From Syntrophorhabdus sp. PtaB.Bin184 (GTDB taxonomy: Bacteria; Desulfobacterota; Syntrophorhabdia; Syntrophorhabdales; Syntrophorhabdaceae): a DNA stretch of 17,020 bases. The first letter of the stretch is position 1; each line of letters starts with the position of its first letter. The translations under genes were made by a program, and so were the position numbers. The notes under the pieces are model-generated. The model saw only the letters and a list, made by a program, of their open reading frames with translations. It searched no databases and had not been told where the DNA came from. This document shows, piece by piece, positions 1 through 7,292 of this stretch. The DNA is taken from the NCBI GenBank assembly GCA_002067555.1, contig MVQQ01000257.1:1-17020 (forward strand), in the 5' to 3' direction.

Positions 1-371
1 CCGTCGAGGCCTCCCGCCAGTCGGGACGGTTCACCATCCCGGAGATATCGGAGCCGACACCGCTTCGGGGCATCGCCGACCTCATAGGGGACGCCAGGCG
101 ACGCGTCGTCCTCTATGAGAGAGAGAAACACGTCACCCTCAGGGATGTCTTCGGCTCAAAAGGGGGAGATGCCACCTGCGTCGTCATAGGACCGGAGGGC
201 GGCATCGAAGAGACGGAGGTCGACTGGCTCAGGGAGAAGGGCTTCATCACCTGCACCCTGGGAGAGAACATATTCCGGACGGAGACGACACCGCTCGTCG
301 TCCTGTCGGTGATCCTCTATGAATATGCCCGCACAGGCAACGAAAGCCTGGGGAACAACGCCGGTGCGTAA
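1..371 (+). CDS. rsmE: 16S rRNA m3U1498 methyltransferase RsmE, 3' portion (5' end outside window)
   Basis: RsmE methylates N3 of U1498 in 16S rRNA using S-adenosylmethionine. It belongs to the knotted SPOUT superfamily. Only the last 122 codons are here, read from position 3 to the TAA at 369-371. Visible family motifs are EASRQSGR at the start of the fragment, IGPEGGIEETE (the SAM-binding loop region) and LGENIFRTETTPL, which corresponds to the conserved LG.RILRTETA segment of the C-terminal knot. The fragment ends about where family members end, so the C-terminus looks intact. The stop codon directly abuts a GTG that opens the next reading frame, which suggests translational coupling and one transcript with the downstream genes. 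The identification rests on several conserved motifs and is firm. Promoter and start lie outside the window. Confidence 0.93.
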   Translation, partial: VEASRQSGRFTIPEISEPTPLRGIADLIGDARRRVVLYEREKHVTLRDVFGSKGGDATCVVIGPEGGIEETEVDWLREKGFITCTLGENIFRTETTPLVVLSVILYEYARTGNESLGNNAGA

Positions 372-1049
372 GTGACGGGACTCAAAAAGGCAAAGCGGAG
401 GTACACGAGGTACATGGGCATCAAGGGCAAGGTTGGTTGCGGATGTCTCATCGGCATCCTTGTTATAATAATGGTACTGGCGGGTCTGTCGCTGCACCCC
501 GTCAGCCTCAGGTTCCTCGGGAAGAGTTTCCGGTACGAGGACAAGATAGTCCCTGCCGACGCCATCTTTGTGCCGAGATTTCAGGAAGACCACAACGGGG
601 AGCTCTACGTCGAGGCCTTCCGGGAATACTTCTCAGGCAATGGAAAGGTCGTATATATCGAGAACGACAAGGTTCTGGGGACGGACATATACGATCTTGT
701 GTCACGGTTGGCAAAGTCCCGGGGGATCAAGGACAACGTCACAAAGCCCCTCTATGCCGAGGACAGGGAAGACCGCAAGACGTCTTTCTTCAAACAAAAG
801 CTGAAGGAGGCCGGCCTTAAGAAAGTGATCGTCGTGGTACCGGAATACGCGTCGAGACGTTACCACAACATGTACGATCCCACCCGGGACGGGGGTGCGG
901 TCCTCTACATGATCAAACCCGCGAAAGTCAGCTATTTCAGGGCCGACAGATGGTGGCGGGATGAGCTGTCACGCTCGCTCATGGCCCGCGAGTTCTATGC
1001 CTCTCTCCTTTACTACTATTCCATGCTCCGGAAAGAGAAGACCGGATAG
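372..1049 (+). CDS. membrane-anchored DUF218-like (YdcF/SanA-type) protein, divergent
   Basis: This 225-residue protein has a basic N-terminus, one hydrophobic segment at about residues 24-41 (GCLIGILVIIMVLAGLSL) and then a soluble domain, probably facing the periplasm. The layout resembles DUF218 (YdcF/SanA) proteins. ADAIFVPRF sits where family members carry the first strand (DAIVVLGGG). A helix-strand ending VVYIEN follows, then KKVIVVVPEYASRRY, and an aromatic ending with RWWRDE and LLYYY, where family members have a W-rich stretch and a final helix. The glycine-rich loop after the first strand is not conserved, so this is a divergent member or only a structural relative. Its biochemical function is unknown. 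The start is uncertain: GTG at 372 abuts the rsmE stop but has no clear ribosome-binding site, while ATG at 414 has purine-rich sequence just upstream (CGGAGG at 396-401, CGAGG at 406-410). The frame and end are well supported, the family call only moderately. Confidence 0.7.
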   Translation: MTGLKKAKRRYTRYMGIKGKVGCGCLIGILVIIMVLAGLSLHPVSLRFLGKSFRYEDKIVPADAIFVPRFQEDHNGELYVEAFREYFSGNGKVVYIENDKVLGTDIYDLVSRLAKSRGIKDNVTKPLYAEDREDRKTSFFKQKLKEAGLKKVIVVVPEYASRRYHNMYDPTRDGGAVLYMIKPAKVSYFRADRWWRDELSRSLMAREFYASLLYYYSMLRKEKTG

Positions 1050-1073
1050 GCCTCATTCCCGGTTCCCTGAGGC
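1050..1073. other. small stem-loop right after a stop codon
   Basis: GCCTCA at 1050-1055 can pair with TGAGGC at 1068-1073 around a 12-nt loop, immediately after the TAG of the DUF218-like gene. No T-run follows, so it is not a typical intrinsic terminator. It could be a minor processing or RNA-stability element, or chance. Confidence 0.3.
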
Positions 1074-1112
1074 AGGTTCCGGCGGCAGAACGGACAAGGA
1101 CGGATATCCTCC

Positions 1113-2156
1113 ATGGATGAACGACGCGCCCTCATCGCACTATCCCGGGTAAAGGGCTTGAGCCGCCTGGCGAAACGCAGGATCTGCGATTCATACCCCG
1201 ACATCACCCGGCTCTTCCACCCCGGCACGGCCTCGGCCCCCGCGGGCATCGCGTCGCGTTTTGGCGATTGGGGAGGGATAGAAAGGAACCTCAAGCTTCT
1301 CGACATGATGGGCGCCCGGGTCCTCACCATACGCGATGACGGGTACCCGAAGGCCTTGCGACACATACCCGATGCCCCAATCGTCCTGTATGCCCGGGGC
1401 CCCCTCGTGCCGGGGGACAGGGCGCTTGCCGTCGTGGGCTCGCGAAAGGCCTCCCCCGAGGGCACAAATCTCGCCGGGAAAATCGCTGAGACCCTCTCGG
1501 TCGCCGGGATAACGATCGTGAGCGGCCTTGCCCGCGGTATCGACACGGCGGCGCACGCGCGGGCCCTCATGGGGCCGTCAGGCACGGTAGCCGTCCTGGG
1601 ATGCGGAATAGACGTCTGCTATCCCCCCGAGAACAGGGATCTCTTTGAGAGGATCGGCAAAGAAGGGCTCGTGGTGACGGAGTACGCACCCGGAGAAGAC
1701 CCCCTGCCCTATCATTTCCCGGAACGCAACCGCATCATCGCGGGGCTCGTGCGGGGAGTGCTGGTCGTGGAGGCAACGGCCAGAAGCGGTTCCCTCATCA
1801 CCGCAAGGCTAGCCCTCGAATACGGCAGGGAGGTCATGGCCATTCCGGGAAGCGTTCTGAGGACCGAACACGCCGGCTCCAACAGGCTCATCAAGGAAGG
1901 GGCGAGACTGGTCGATTCCGTGGAGGACATCGTCACAACCTGTTTTCCCGAGATCCGCCCGCCGGAACCCAAACCCGTGGAGCTGGACAGCGGTGAAAAC
2001 AGGGTATATTCTCTGATAGGATTTGAAAAAGTGCACGCAGATGAGGTAATAGAAAGAAGCGGCATGGAAACGAAGGAAGTCATGGCCGCCCTCACCCGCC
2101 TGACCATGAAGAATGTCGTGGCGGAGGTGGCGGGAGGTTTCTTCATACGACGATGA
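1113..2156 (+). CDS. dprA: DNA-processing protein DprA (Smf)
   Basis: DprA binds incoming single-stranded DNA in the cytoplasm during natural transformation and loads RecA on it. It is also widespread in bacteria not known to be competent. The 347 residues show the full long architecture. An N-terminal helix-hairpin-helix/SAM-like region covers about 1-60 (ALIALSRVKGLSRLAKRRI). The Rossmann-like domain follows, with VVGSRKAS (108-114), SGLARGIDTAAH (137-148), GCGIDVCYPPENRDLF (163-178), FPERNRIIAG (202-211), ARSGSLITA (223-231) and PGSVLRTEHAGSNRLI (245-260). A winged-helix (DML1-like) tail spans about 295-345. ATG at 1113 has AAGGA at 1096-1100, a rather long spacing. The gene lies between the DUF218-like gene and topA in the same direction; dprA next to topA is a common bacterial arrangement. 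All diagnostic motifs are intact. Confidence 0.97.
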   Translation: MDERRALIALSRVKGLSRLAKRRICDSYPDITRLFHPGTASAPAGIASRFGDWGGIERNLKLLDMMGARVLTIRDDGYPKALRHIPDAPIVLYARGPLVPGDRALAVVGSRKASPEGTNLAGKIAETLSVAGITIVSGLARGIDTAAHARALMGPSGTVAVLGCGIDVCYPPENRDLFERIGKEGLVVTEYAPGEDPLPYHFPERNRIIAGLVRGVLVVEATARSGSLITARLALEYGREVMAIPGSVLRTEHAGSNRLIKEGARLVDSVEDIVTTCFPEIRPPEPKPVELDSGENRVYSLIGFEKVHADEVIERSGMETKEVMAALTRLTMKNVVAEVAGGFFIRR

Positions 2157-2167
2157 AGTCCGCGTAC

Positions 2168-2187
2168 CCCCCCGGAGGAACGGGGGG
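2168..2187. other. GC hairpin in the dprA-topA gap
   Basis: CCCCCC at 2168-2173 faces GGGGGG at 2182-2187 around an 8-nt loop, GGAGGAAC, that itself looks like a Shine-Dalgarno sequence. It lies 11 nt after the dprA stop and 23 nt before the topA ATG. The topA ribosome-binding site AAGGAG (2199-2204) is outside the stem. No T-run follows, so it is more likely an attenuating or processing hairpin than a terminator. Confidence 0.4.
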
Positions 2188-2210
2188 TTGAAGAATATAA
2201 GGAGACATGG

Positions 2211-4454
2211 ATGGGAAAGTCACTGCTCGTTGTTGAGTCGCCGACAAAGATGAAGACACTTTCGAAATACCTGGGAAAGGATTATGTCATCAAGGCGACG
2301 TACGGCCATATCAAGGACCTTCCGAAGAGCACCCTCGGCGTTGATGTGGAGGAGGGTTTCAAACCTCATTTTCACATCCTGAAAGGCAAGTCGAAGGTGG
2401 TCGATGAGATAAAGAAGGCAGGGAAGGAAGCGGAAAGGATACTGATCGGGTCAGACCCCGACCGCGAAGGGGAAGCCATAGCCTTCCACGTTGCCGAGGT
2501 CATCGGAAACAACGACCGCATTGAGCGCGTCCTCTTCCACGAGATAACAAAGAAAGGGGTTCTCGATGCCATGAGGTCGCCCATCAAGCTCGATCCCGCA
2601 AAGTATGACGCCCAGAAGGCACGGCGGATCCTCGACCGGCTCGTGGGATACCGGATAAGCCCGCTCCTGTGGGAACGGGTCAGCTACGGCCTTTCAGCGG
2701 GAAGGGTGCAATCGGTGGCCCTTCGCCTCGTGTGCGAGCGGGAGGCCGAGATCGAGGGCTTTGAAAGGGAGGAATACTGGGTTATCGATGTGGTCCTCGA
2801 ACTGCCATCGGGAGAAACCTTGACGGCCACACTGGAACGAAAGGCCGCCGACGGGACGGGGGTGTCGGCCGACGGGAAGGGGTCGGGGAAGATCCGAATA
2901 ACCTCCGAAAATGAAGCCGCCTCGGTCAAGGCCGAGATCGCCGGAAAAGAATTCATCGTGACGAAGGTGGAGACAAAGGAAAAGAGCATCTCACCGCAGC
3001 CGTCCTTTATCACGAGCAGGCTTCAGCAGGAGGCATCCCGCATGCTGCGCCTCTCTCCGAAGCGCACGATGATGCTCGCGCAGAGGCTCTACGAGGGGGT
3101 CGATATCGGCGAAGAGGGACCGGTGGGGCTCATCACGTATATGAGGACCGACTCGGTGAGGGTTTCGATGGAGGCTGTTGCCGAGGCGCGTGATTTTATC
3201 AGGAAGGGTTTTCCGGAGGGCTATCTCCCCGAGAAACCGAACTTCTTCAAGAACAGGAAGACGGCCCAGGACGCCCACGAGGCGATACGGCCCACATCGG
3301 TATTCTTCACCCCGGAAAAGGTCAAACCCCATCTCGACAAGGAGCTTTTCGCCCTTTACGACCTTATCTGGAAACGCTTCGTGTCCTCCCAGATGACCCG
3401 GAAAAGGGTGGAAACAAACACCGTGGACATCACTGCAGGCGGTTACGTCTTCGTTGCCAGGGGCACGACGGTACTCTTTGACGGATTCACGAAGATATAC
3501 GAAGAGATCGGCGAGGATGAGGAGACCGAGAGCGCCCTTCCCGAGGTTAAAAAGGGCGAGAGGGCAACGCTCAGGAACACGACCATGGAGCAGCGTTTCA
3601 CGAACCCTCCCCCGCGTTACTCCGAGGCATCCCTTATCAGGACCCTGGAGGGAAAGGGTATCGGAAGACCCTCCACCTACGCGACCATCGTGAGCACGGT
3701 CCAGGACCGCGACTACGTGCGGAAGGAAAAGGGCAGGCTTGTGCCCACGCCCCTTGGCCGGACCGTCAACAGGCTCCTCTCCGAATTCTTCCCCACCGTC
3801 CTCGATGTGGGTTTCACGGCCAAAATGGAGGTCCGTCTCGACGAGATCGAGGACGGCAAGAAGGACTGGATCAAATCCCTGGAGAAGTTCAACGCCTCCT
3901 TCGAGGGCGAGCTTCAAAGCGCCCAGAAACAGATGAAGAGCCTCAAGAAGGAGGAGAAGGAGACGGACATCGAATGTGACAAATGCGGCAGGAAGATGCT
4001 GCTGCGCTGGGGAAAGAGCGGCGAGTACCTGGTCTGCTCCGGAAAACCGGAATGCAAGAACAAGAAGAACGTCAGGGTCGATGCGGACGGGAAGATAACC
4101 ATCGTCGAGAGCGAAGCGAAAGGGATATGCCCCAAATGCGGCGGCAAGCTCGTGGAGAAAAAAGGACGGTTCGGTCGTTTTCTCGCATGCAGCAATTATC
4201 CCGAATGCAAGCACACAGAGGCATTCTCGCTGGGGTTCGCGTGCCCCATCGAGGGATGCCCCGGCAAGCTCGTCGAAAAGACGTCGAAAATGAAGAAGAG
4301 ATTCATCAGCTGCTCGGAATACCCCACGTGCTCCTTCGCCACGAACAAGGAACCGACGGAGGGAGAATGCCCCTCCTGCGGCGCCCCGACCCTCTTTTCT
4401 TTCAAGAAGACCCTCTTCTGTCTCCGCAAGGACTGCGGATGGAAATCACGGTAA
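2211..4454 (+). CDS. topA: DNA topoisomerase I (type IA)
   Basis: This enzyme relaxes negatively supercoiled DNA by cutting one strand through a 5'-phosphotyrosine link and passing the other strand through the break. In the 747 residues, the Toprim domain is N-terminal, with VVESPTK (acidic E9) and SDPDREGE (81-88; D82, D84 and E88 bind Mg2+). LSAGRVQSVALRLV (161-174) belongs to the core domain. YMRTDS carries the catalytic tyrosine Y310. GIGRPSTYATI is the conserved segment later in the core. From about residue 589 to the end there are four Cys4 zinc-ribbon units (starting CDKCGRK, CPKCGG, CPIEGCPG and CPSCG), which bind single-stranded DNA in this family. ATG 2211 has AAGGAG six bases upstream; the ATG at 2207 is out of frame. 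The last 16 nt overlap trmFO, so the two are probably translationally coupled. Confidence 0.98.
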   Translation: MGKSLLVVESPTKMKTLSKYLGKDYVIKATYGHIKDLPKSTLGVDVEEGFKPHFHILKGKSKVVDEIKKAGKEAERILIGSDPDREGEAIAFHVAEVIGNNDRIERVLFHEITKKGVLDAMRSPIKLDPAKYDAQKARRILDRLVGYRISPLLWERVSYGLSAGRVQSVALRLVCEREAEIEGFEREEYWVIDVVLELPSGETLTATLERKAADGTGVSADGKGSGKIRITSENEAASVKAEIAGKEFIVTKVETKEKSISPQPSFITSRLQQEASRMLRLSPKRTMMLAQRLYEGVDIGEEGPVGLITYMRTDSVRVSMEAVAEARDFIRKGFPEGYLPEKPNFFKNRKTAQDAHEAIRPTSVFFTPEKVKPHLDKELFALYDLIWKRFVSSQMTRKRVETNTVDITAGGYVFVARGTTVLFDGFTKIYEEIGEDEETESALPEVKKGERATLRNTTMEQRFTNPPPRYSEASLIRTLEGKGIGRPSTYATIVSTVQDRDYVRKEKGRLVPTPLGRTVNRLLSEFFPTVLDVGFTAKMEVRLDEIEDGKKDWIKSLEKFNASFEGELQSAQKQMKSLKKEEKETDIECDKCGRKMLLRWGKSGEYLVCSGKPECKNKKNVRVDADGKITIVESEAKGICPKCGGKLVEKKGRFGRFLACSNYPECKHTEAFSLGFACPIEGCPGKLVEKTSKMKKRFISCSEYPTCSFATNKEPTEGECPSCGAPTLFSFKKTLFCLRKDCGWKSR

Positions 4455-5734
4455 TCGGGGCCGGCCTTGCGGGTGTCGAGGCCGCCCACCAGATCACCCG
4501 GATGGGGGGACGGGCGGTGCTTTTCGAGATGCGCCCCGGGGTCGTTACCCCCGCGCACCGCACCTCCCTCCTCGCGGAGCTCGTCTGCAGCAACTCCCTC
4601 AAGTCACTGGACCTCCAGAACGCCCACGGACTCCTCAAGGAAGAGCTTCGCCGGATGGGTTCCGTCATCATGGAGGCGGCCGACGGGACGGCCATTCCCG
4701 GCGGTAAGGCTCTCGTCGTCGACAGGGACCGATTCGCCGCGAGGCTGACGGAAATGACCGGGAACAACCCCGGCATCCGCCTTGTCCGGGAAGAGGCGCG
4801 CCGGATAACGGAAGAAGGCATCGTGATCGTCGCGACGGGCCCGCTGACGAGCGATGCCCTCTCGGGAGAATTGCGAGAGCTAACGGGCGAGGACAGTCTC
4901 TTTTTCTTCGACGCCATATCCCCCATAGTCGACGCCGCGAGCATCGACTATGATAAGGCCTTCCACGCATCCCGTTACATGAAGGGCGAGGAAGGGGATT
5001 ATCTCAACTGCCCCCTCACGAGAGAGGAATATGACCTCTTTCACGAGGCCCTGGTGAAGGCCGAAAGGGTCGATCTCAGGGAATTCGAGAAGACCTCCTA
5101 TTTCGAGGGCTGTCTTCCCGTGGAGGTCCTGGCCGAGCGCGGCCGGAAAACGCTTGCCTTCGGACCCATGAAACCCGTGGGTCTTACGGACCCGCGCGAT
5201 GGGAAGAGGCCCTACGCCGTGGTGCAGCTCCGAAAGGAAAATGCCTCGGGAACCATGCTTAACCTCGTCGGTTTCCAGACGAAGATGAAATACCCGGAGC
5301 AGGATCGTGTCTTCCGGATGATACCCGCCTTGAAGGATGCCGTTTTCCTCCGGTACGGCAGCATTCACCGGAATACCTACATCAACGCTCCCCTGTGCCT
5401 GAACGAAAAGCTTGAGCTCAAGGCCGACAGGCGTATCCTCTTCGCCGGCCAGATAACGGGGGTCGAAGGGTACATGGAATCGACAGCGATGGGCCTCGCA
5501 GCGGGCATCTCTGCCTTCATGTCCGCGACGGGCAGGGAATTCCACCCCCCGCCCTCGTCCACCTGCATCGGCGCACTCATCCGTTACCTCACCACCGGGA
5601 ACAGGAACTTTCAACCCATGAACATAAACTTCGGCCTCATAGAGGGCTATTCGAAAAAGAACAAAGAGGCAACGGTCGAGACGGCGCTGCGGGAAATTGA
5701 GGAATGGAAAAATAGTTTTGAGTTGGAAAAATAG
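4439..5734 (+). CDS. trmFO: methylenetetrahydrofolate-tRNA (uracil-5-)-methyltransferase TrmFO (Gid)
   Basis: TrmFO makes 5-methyluridine at position 54 (T-loop) of tRNA using methylene-tetrahydrofolate and FAD. The 431-residue protein opens with the FAD-binding strand-loop MEITVIGAGLAGVEAA. ELVCSNSLKS holds C50, and YFEGCLPVEVLAERG holds C225; these match the two functional cysteines of the Bacillus subtilis enzyme (C53 and C226). FGPMKPVGL, FAGQITGVEGYMES and NINFGLI are further family motifs. The start at 4439 inside topA is set by the FAD motif at the N-terminus and by AAGGA at 4428-4432; the same frame is open further upstream within topA but is not coding. The last residues (NSFELEK) and the stop codon fall in the repeat element that begins here, so the C-terminal tail seems repeat-derived. 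The essential domains end well before that. Confidence 0.97.
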   Translation: MEITVIGAGLAGVEAAHQITRMGGRAVLFEMRPGVVTPAHRTSLLAELVCSNSLKSLDLQNAHGLLKEELRRMGSVIMEAADGTAIPGGKALVVDRDRFAARLTEMTGNNPGIRLVREEARRITEEGIVIVATGPLTSDALSGELRELTGEDSLFFFDAISPIVDAASIDYDKAFHASRYMKGEEGDYLNCPLTREEYDLFHEALVKAERVDLREFEKTSYFEGCLPVEVLAERGRKTLAFGPMKPVGLTDPRDGKRPYAVVQLRKENASGTMLNLVGFQTKMKYPEQDRVFRMIPALKDAVFLRYGSIHRNTYINAPLCLNEKLELKADRRILFAGQITGVEGYMESTAMGLAAGISAFMSATGREFHPPPSSTCIGALIRYLTTGNRNFQPMNINFGLIEGYSKKNKEATVETALREIEEWKNSFELEK

Positions 5735-5914
5735 TTTTAAGTTTTAGGTTTTAAGTGTTAAGTTAAGAAAAATAGTTTTAGGTTTTAAGTGTTAAGCAAA
5801 AGATTAAAAGGAAACAGACAAGTTGGTGGAGCGCTCCGGCATCACTCTCCCCGAATCAAAGAACCGATTCTTCTTGCCTTTAACTTAAAACCTAAAACTT
5901 AAAACCTAAAACGG
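5707..5914. repeat. Element A: heptad inverted repeat between trmFO and bioB
   Basis: The left arm is made of 7-nt units: TTTTAAG (5735-5741), TTTTAGG (5742-5748) and TTTTAAG (5749-5755). A partial second arm follows (TTTTAGG 5776-5782, TTTTAAG 5783-5789, TGTTAAG 5790-5796). The right arm is the reverse complement at 5879-5914. The longest perfect pairing I see is 22 bp, 5735-5756 with 5883-5904. The left side has been duplicated: GAAAAATAGTTTT occurs at 5707-5719, 5726-5738 and 5767-5779. The core contains the palindrome GGAGCGCTCC (5828-5837) and GAATC/GATTC pairing near 5860. The core and right arm resemble element D at 14167-14292. No reading frame of interest lies inside. It may be a non-autonomous mobile element. 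Confidence 0.85.
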
Positions 5915-5932
5915 TTTCCAAGAGGATCTATT

Positions 5933-6913
5933 ATGAATTCCCTTTTTGACACTCTGGCGGATCAGGCGATCGCGACGAAGGATATATCCGGGAAAGATGC
6001 CCTGAGACTTTATGAAGCGGGAAAGAAGGACCCCTTCGGGCTCATGGCCCGCGCATCCCGGATACGGGAGCATTTCAAGGGCAACGCGGTAAGCCTCTGC
6101 GGCATCGTGAACGCCAAGTCCGGCGTCTGCCCCGAGAACTGCAGGTTTTGTGCCCAGTCCGCCCACTACCATACCGATGCGCCCGTTTATCCCCTCATGA
6201 CCGCTGAGGAGATCGCAGCCAGAGGACGGGCCGCGAAGGAGAGCGGCGCCCACATGTTCAGCATCGTCACGAGCGGTACAAGAGTGGAGACGCAAGCCGA
6301 ATGGGACGCCATCTACCGCGCCATAGGCCTGCTTTCCGGGATGGGGCTCAAACCCTGCGGCTCTCTCGGCATGCTGACGGAAGAGACGGCCTTGAATCTC
6401 AAGAAGGCCGGACTCTACCGCTACCATCACAATCTTGAGACGTCGCGGAGCTTCTTCGACAACATCTGTTCCACCCACGAATACGATGAGGATACCGGCA
6501 CGGTGCGCATCGCCCGGGCGGCGGGCCTCACCGTCTGCTCCGGCGGTATCATCGGTCTCGGAGAGGCCATGGACCACCGCATCGAGATGGCGATGACCCT
6601 GCGCGAGCTCGACGTGGATTCCGTTCCCATCAACATCCTCAATGCCATCCCCGGCACTCCTCTCGAGAACGCACCCCCCCTGACGCCAATGGAGATCCTC
6701 CTCACCGTAGCCCTTTACCGCTTCATCCTCCCCGACAAGGACATAAAGCTCTGCGGCGGGAAGGAAAAGAACTTGAGGCAGCTCCTCCCCCTCGCGATGG
6801 TGGCCGGCTGCAATTCCCTGCTCACCGGCAACTACCTCACGACCCTCGGAAGGGACACCTCCGCCGACCTCGAAATGATCCGCGACCTGGGGATGGTAGC
6901 GGAATTCACGTAG
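5933..6913 (+). CDS. bioB: biotin synthase BioB
   Basis: BioB is a radical-SAM enzyme that inserts sulfur into dethiobiotin, the last step of biotin synthesis, in the cytoplasm. The 326-residue length is typical. The radical-SAM cluster motif is CPENCRFCAQS (CxxxCxxC). Further family signatures are KSGVCPENC, YHHNLETS, GGIIGLGE (SAM-binding region), PINILNAIPGTPLE and GNYLTTLGR. ATG 5933 has AGAGGA at 5921-5926, a good ribosome-binding site. No other bio gene is in the window, so bioB stands alone here. Repeat element A fills the 198-nt gap behind trmFO, and I saw no BirA-type operator there. bioB is convergent with pilC, and the block between their stop codons is a hairpin-rich repeat. Confidence 0.98.
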   Translation: MNSLFDTLADQAIATKDISGKDALRLYEAGKKDPFGLMARASRIREHFKGNAVSLCGIVNAKSGVCPENCRFCAQSAHYHTDAPVYPLMTAEEIAARGRAAKESGAHMFSIVTSGTRVETQAEWDAIYRAIGLLSGMGLKPCGSLGMLTEETALNLKKAGLYRYHHNLETSRSFFDNICSTHEYDEDTGTVRIARAAGLTVCSGGIIGLGEAMDHRIEMAMTLRELDVDSVPINILNAIPGTPLENAPPLTPMEILLTVALYRFILPDKDIKLCGGKEKNLRQLLPLAMVAGCNSLLTGNYLTTLGRDTSADLEMIRDLGMVAEFT

Positions 6914-7292
6914 ACGGGTCTGCCCTTCGGGCAAACGGGTCGGCGCTCACGCGCCTAACGGGCAAACGGCTGAAGAAACCCACGGGTCTTTCGCTTCACG
7001 AAAAACGGGCACAGGGGCACACGCGTAAAGACCCTGTTGATGCCCCGGGAAAGCCGGGGAATCTGTCTTGCGCGTTTCCGCGCATAATCTCTCATTTTAT
7101 GTAATGGTGTATAAACCTACCGGCAGTCTCTGCGGCGGCAGACAAAGAGCACATGTCCGGATCGGGATGGATCGGTGGTTCAACGGCTGCCCTTCACGAC
7201 CCGTCCGGGCCTTTCCCCGTATGCCCGTAGGCGCGCGAGCGCCGACCCGTTTGCGCGCTTTTGCGCGCAGACCCGTCCGCCCGTGTGCGTCT
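6914..7292. repeat. Element F: GC-rich inverted block of ACGGGTC spacers and hairpins
   Basis: This fills the gap between the convergent stops of bioB and pilC; I see no convincing gene in it. Left module (6914-6964): ACGGGTC, hairpin TGCCC-TTC-GGGCA (6921-6933), ACGGGTC (6935-6941), hairpin GGCGC-TCAC-GCGCC (6942-6955), then ACGGGCA. The right module (7222-7276), read on the minus strand, has the same order: ACGGGTC (7276-7270), a seven-pair TGCGCGC/GCGCGCA hairpin (7252-7269), ACGGGTC (7250-7244), hairpin GGCGC/GCGCC (7230-7243), then ACGGGCA. Between the modules are two more hairpins, CCCCGG/CCGGGG (7043-7059) and TGCGCG/CGCGCA (7069-7084). It may act as a two-way terminator, but I see no T-runs. 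Confidence 0.75.

Noticed and set aside
2991..4214. 407-codon minus-strand frame opposite topA
   Set aside because: It is a shadow of the TopA core and zinc-ribbon region, with no family motif of its own.
3983..4438. Long N-terminal extension of TrmFO inside topA
   Set aside because: The FAD motif begins at residue 3 from ATG 4439, which has a good ribosome-binding site; the upstream sequence is out-of-frame topA.
5707..5914. Insertion sequence with coding capacity
   Set aside because: There is no transposase frame and only about 200 bp; at most it is a non-autonomous element.
5735..5932. BirA operator or riboswitch upstream of bioB
   Set aside because: The palindromic sequence is explained by the heptad element also found at 14167-14292, and no conserved biotin operator was seen.
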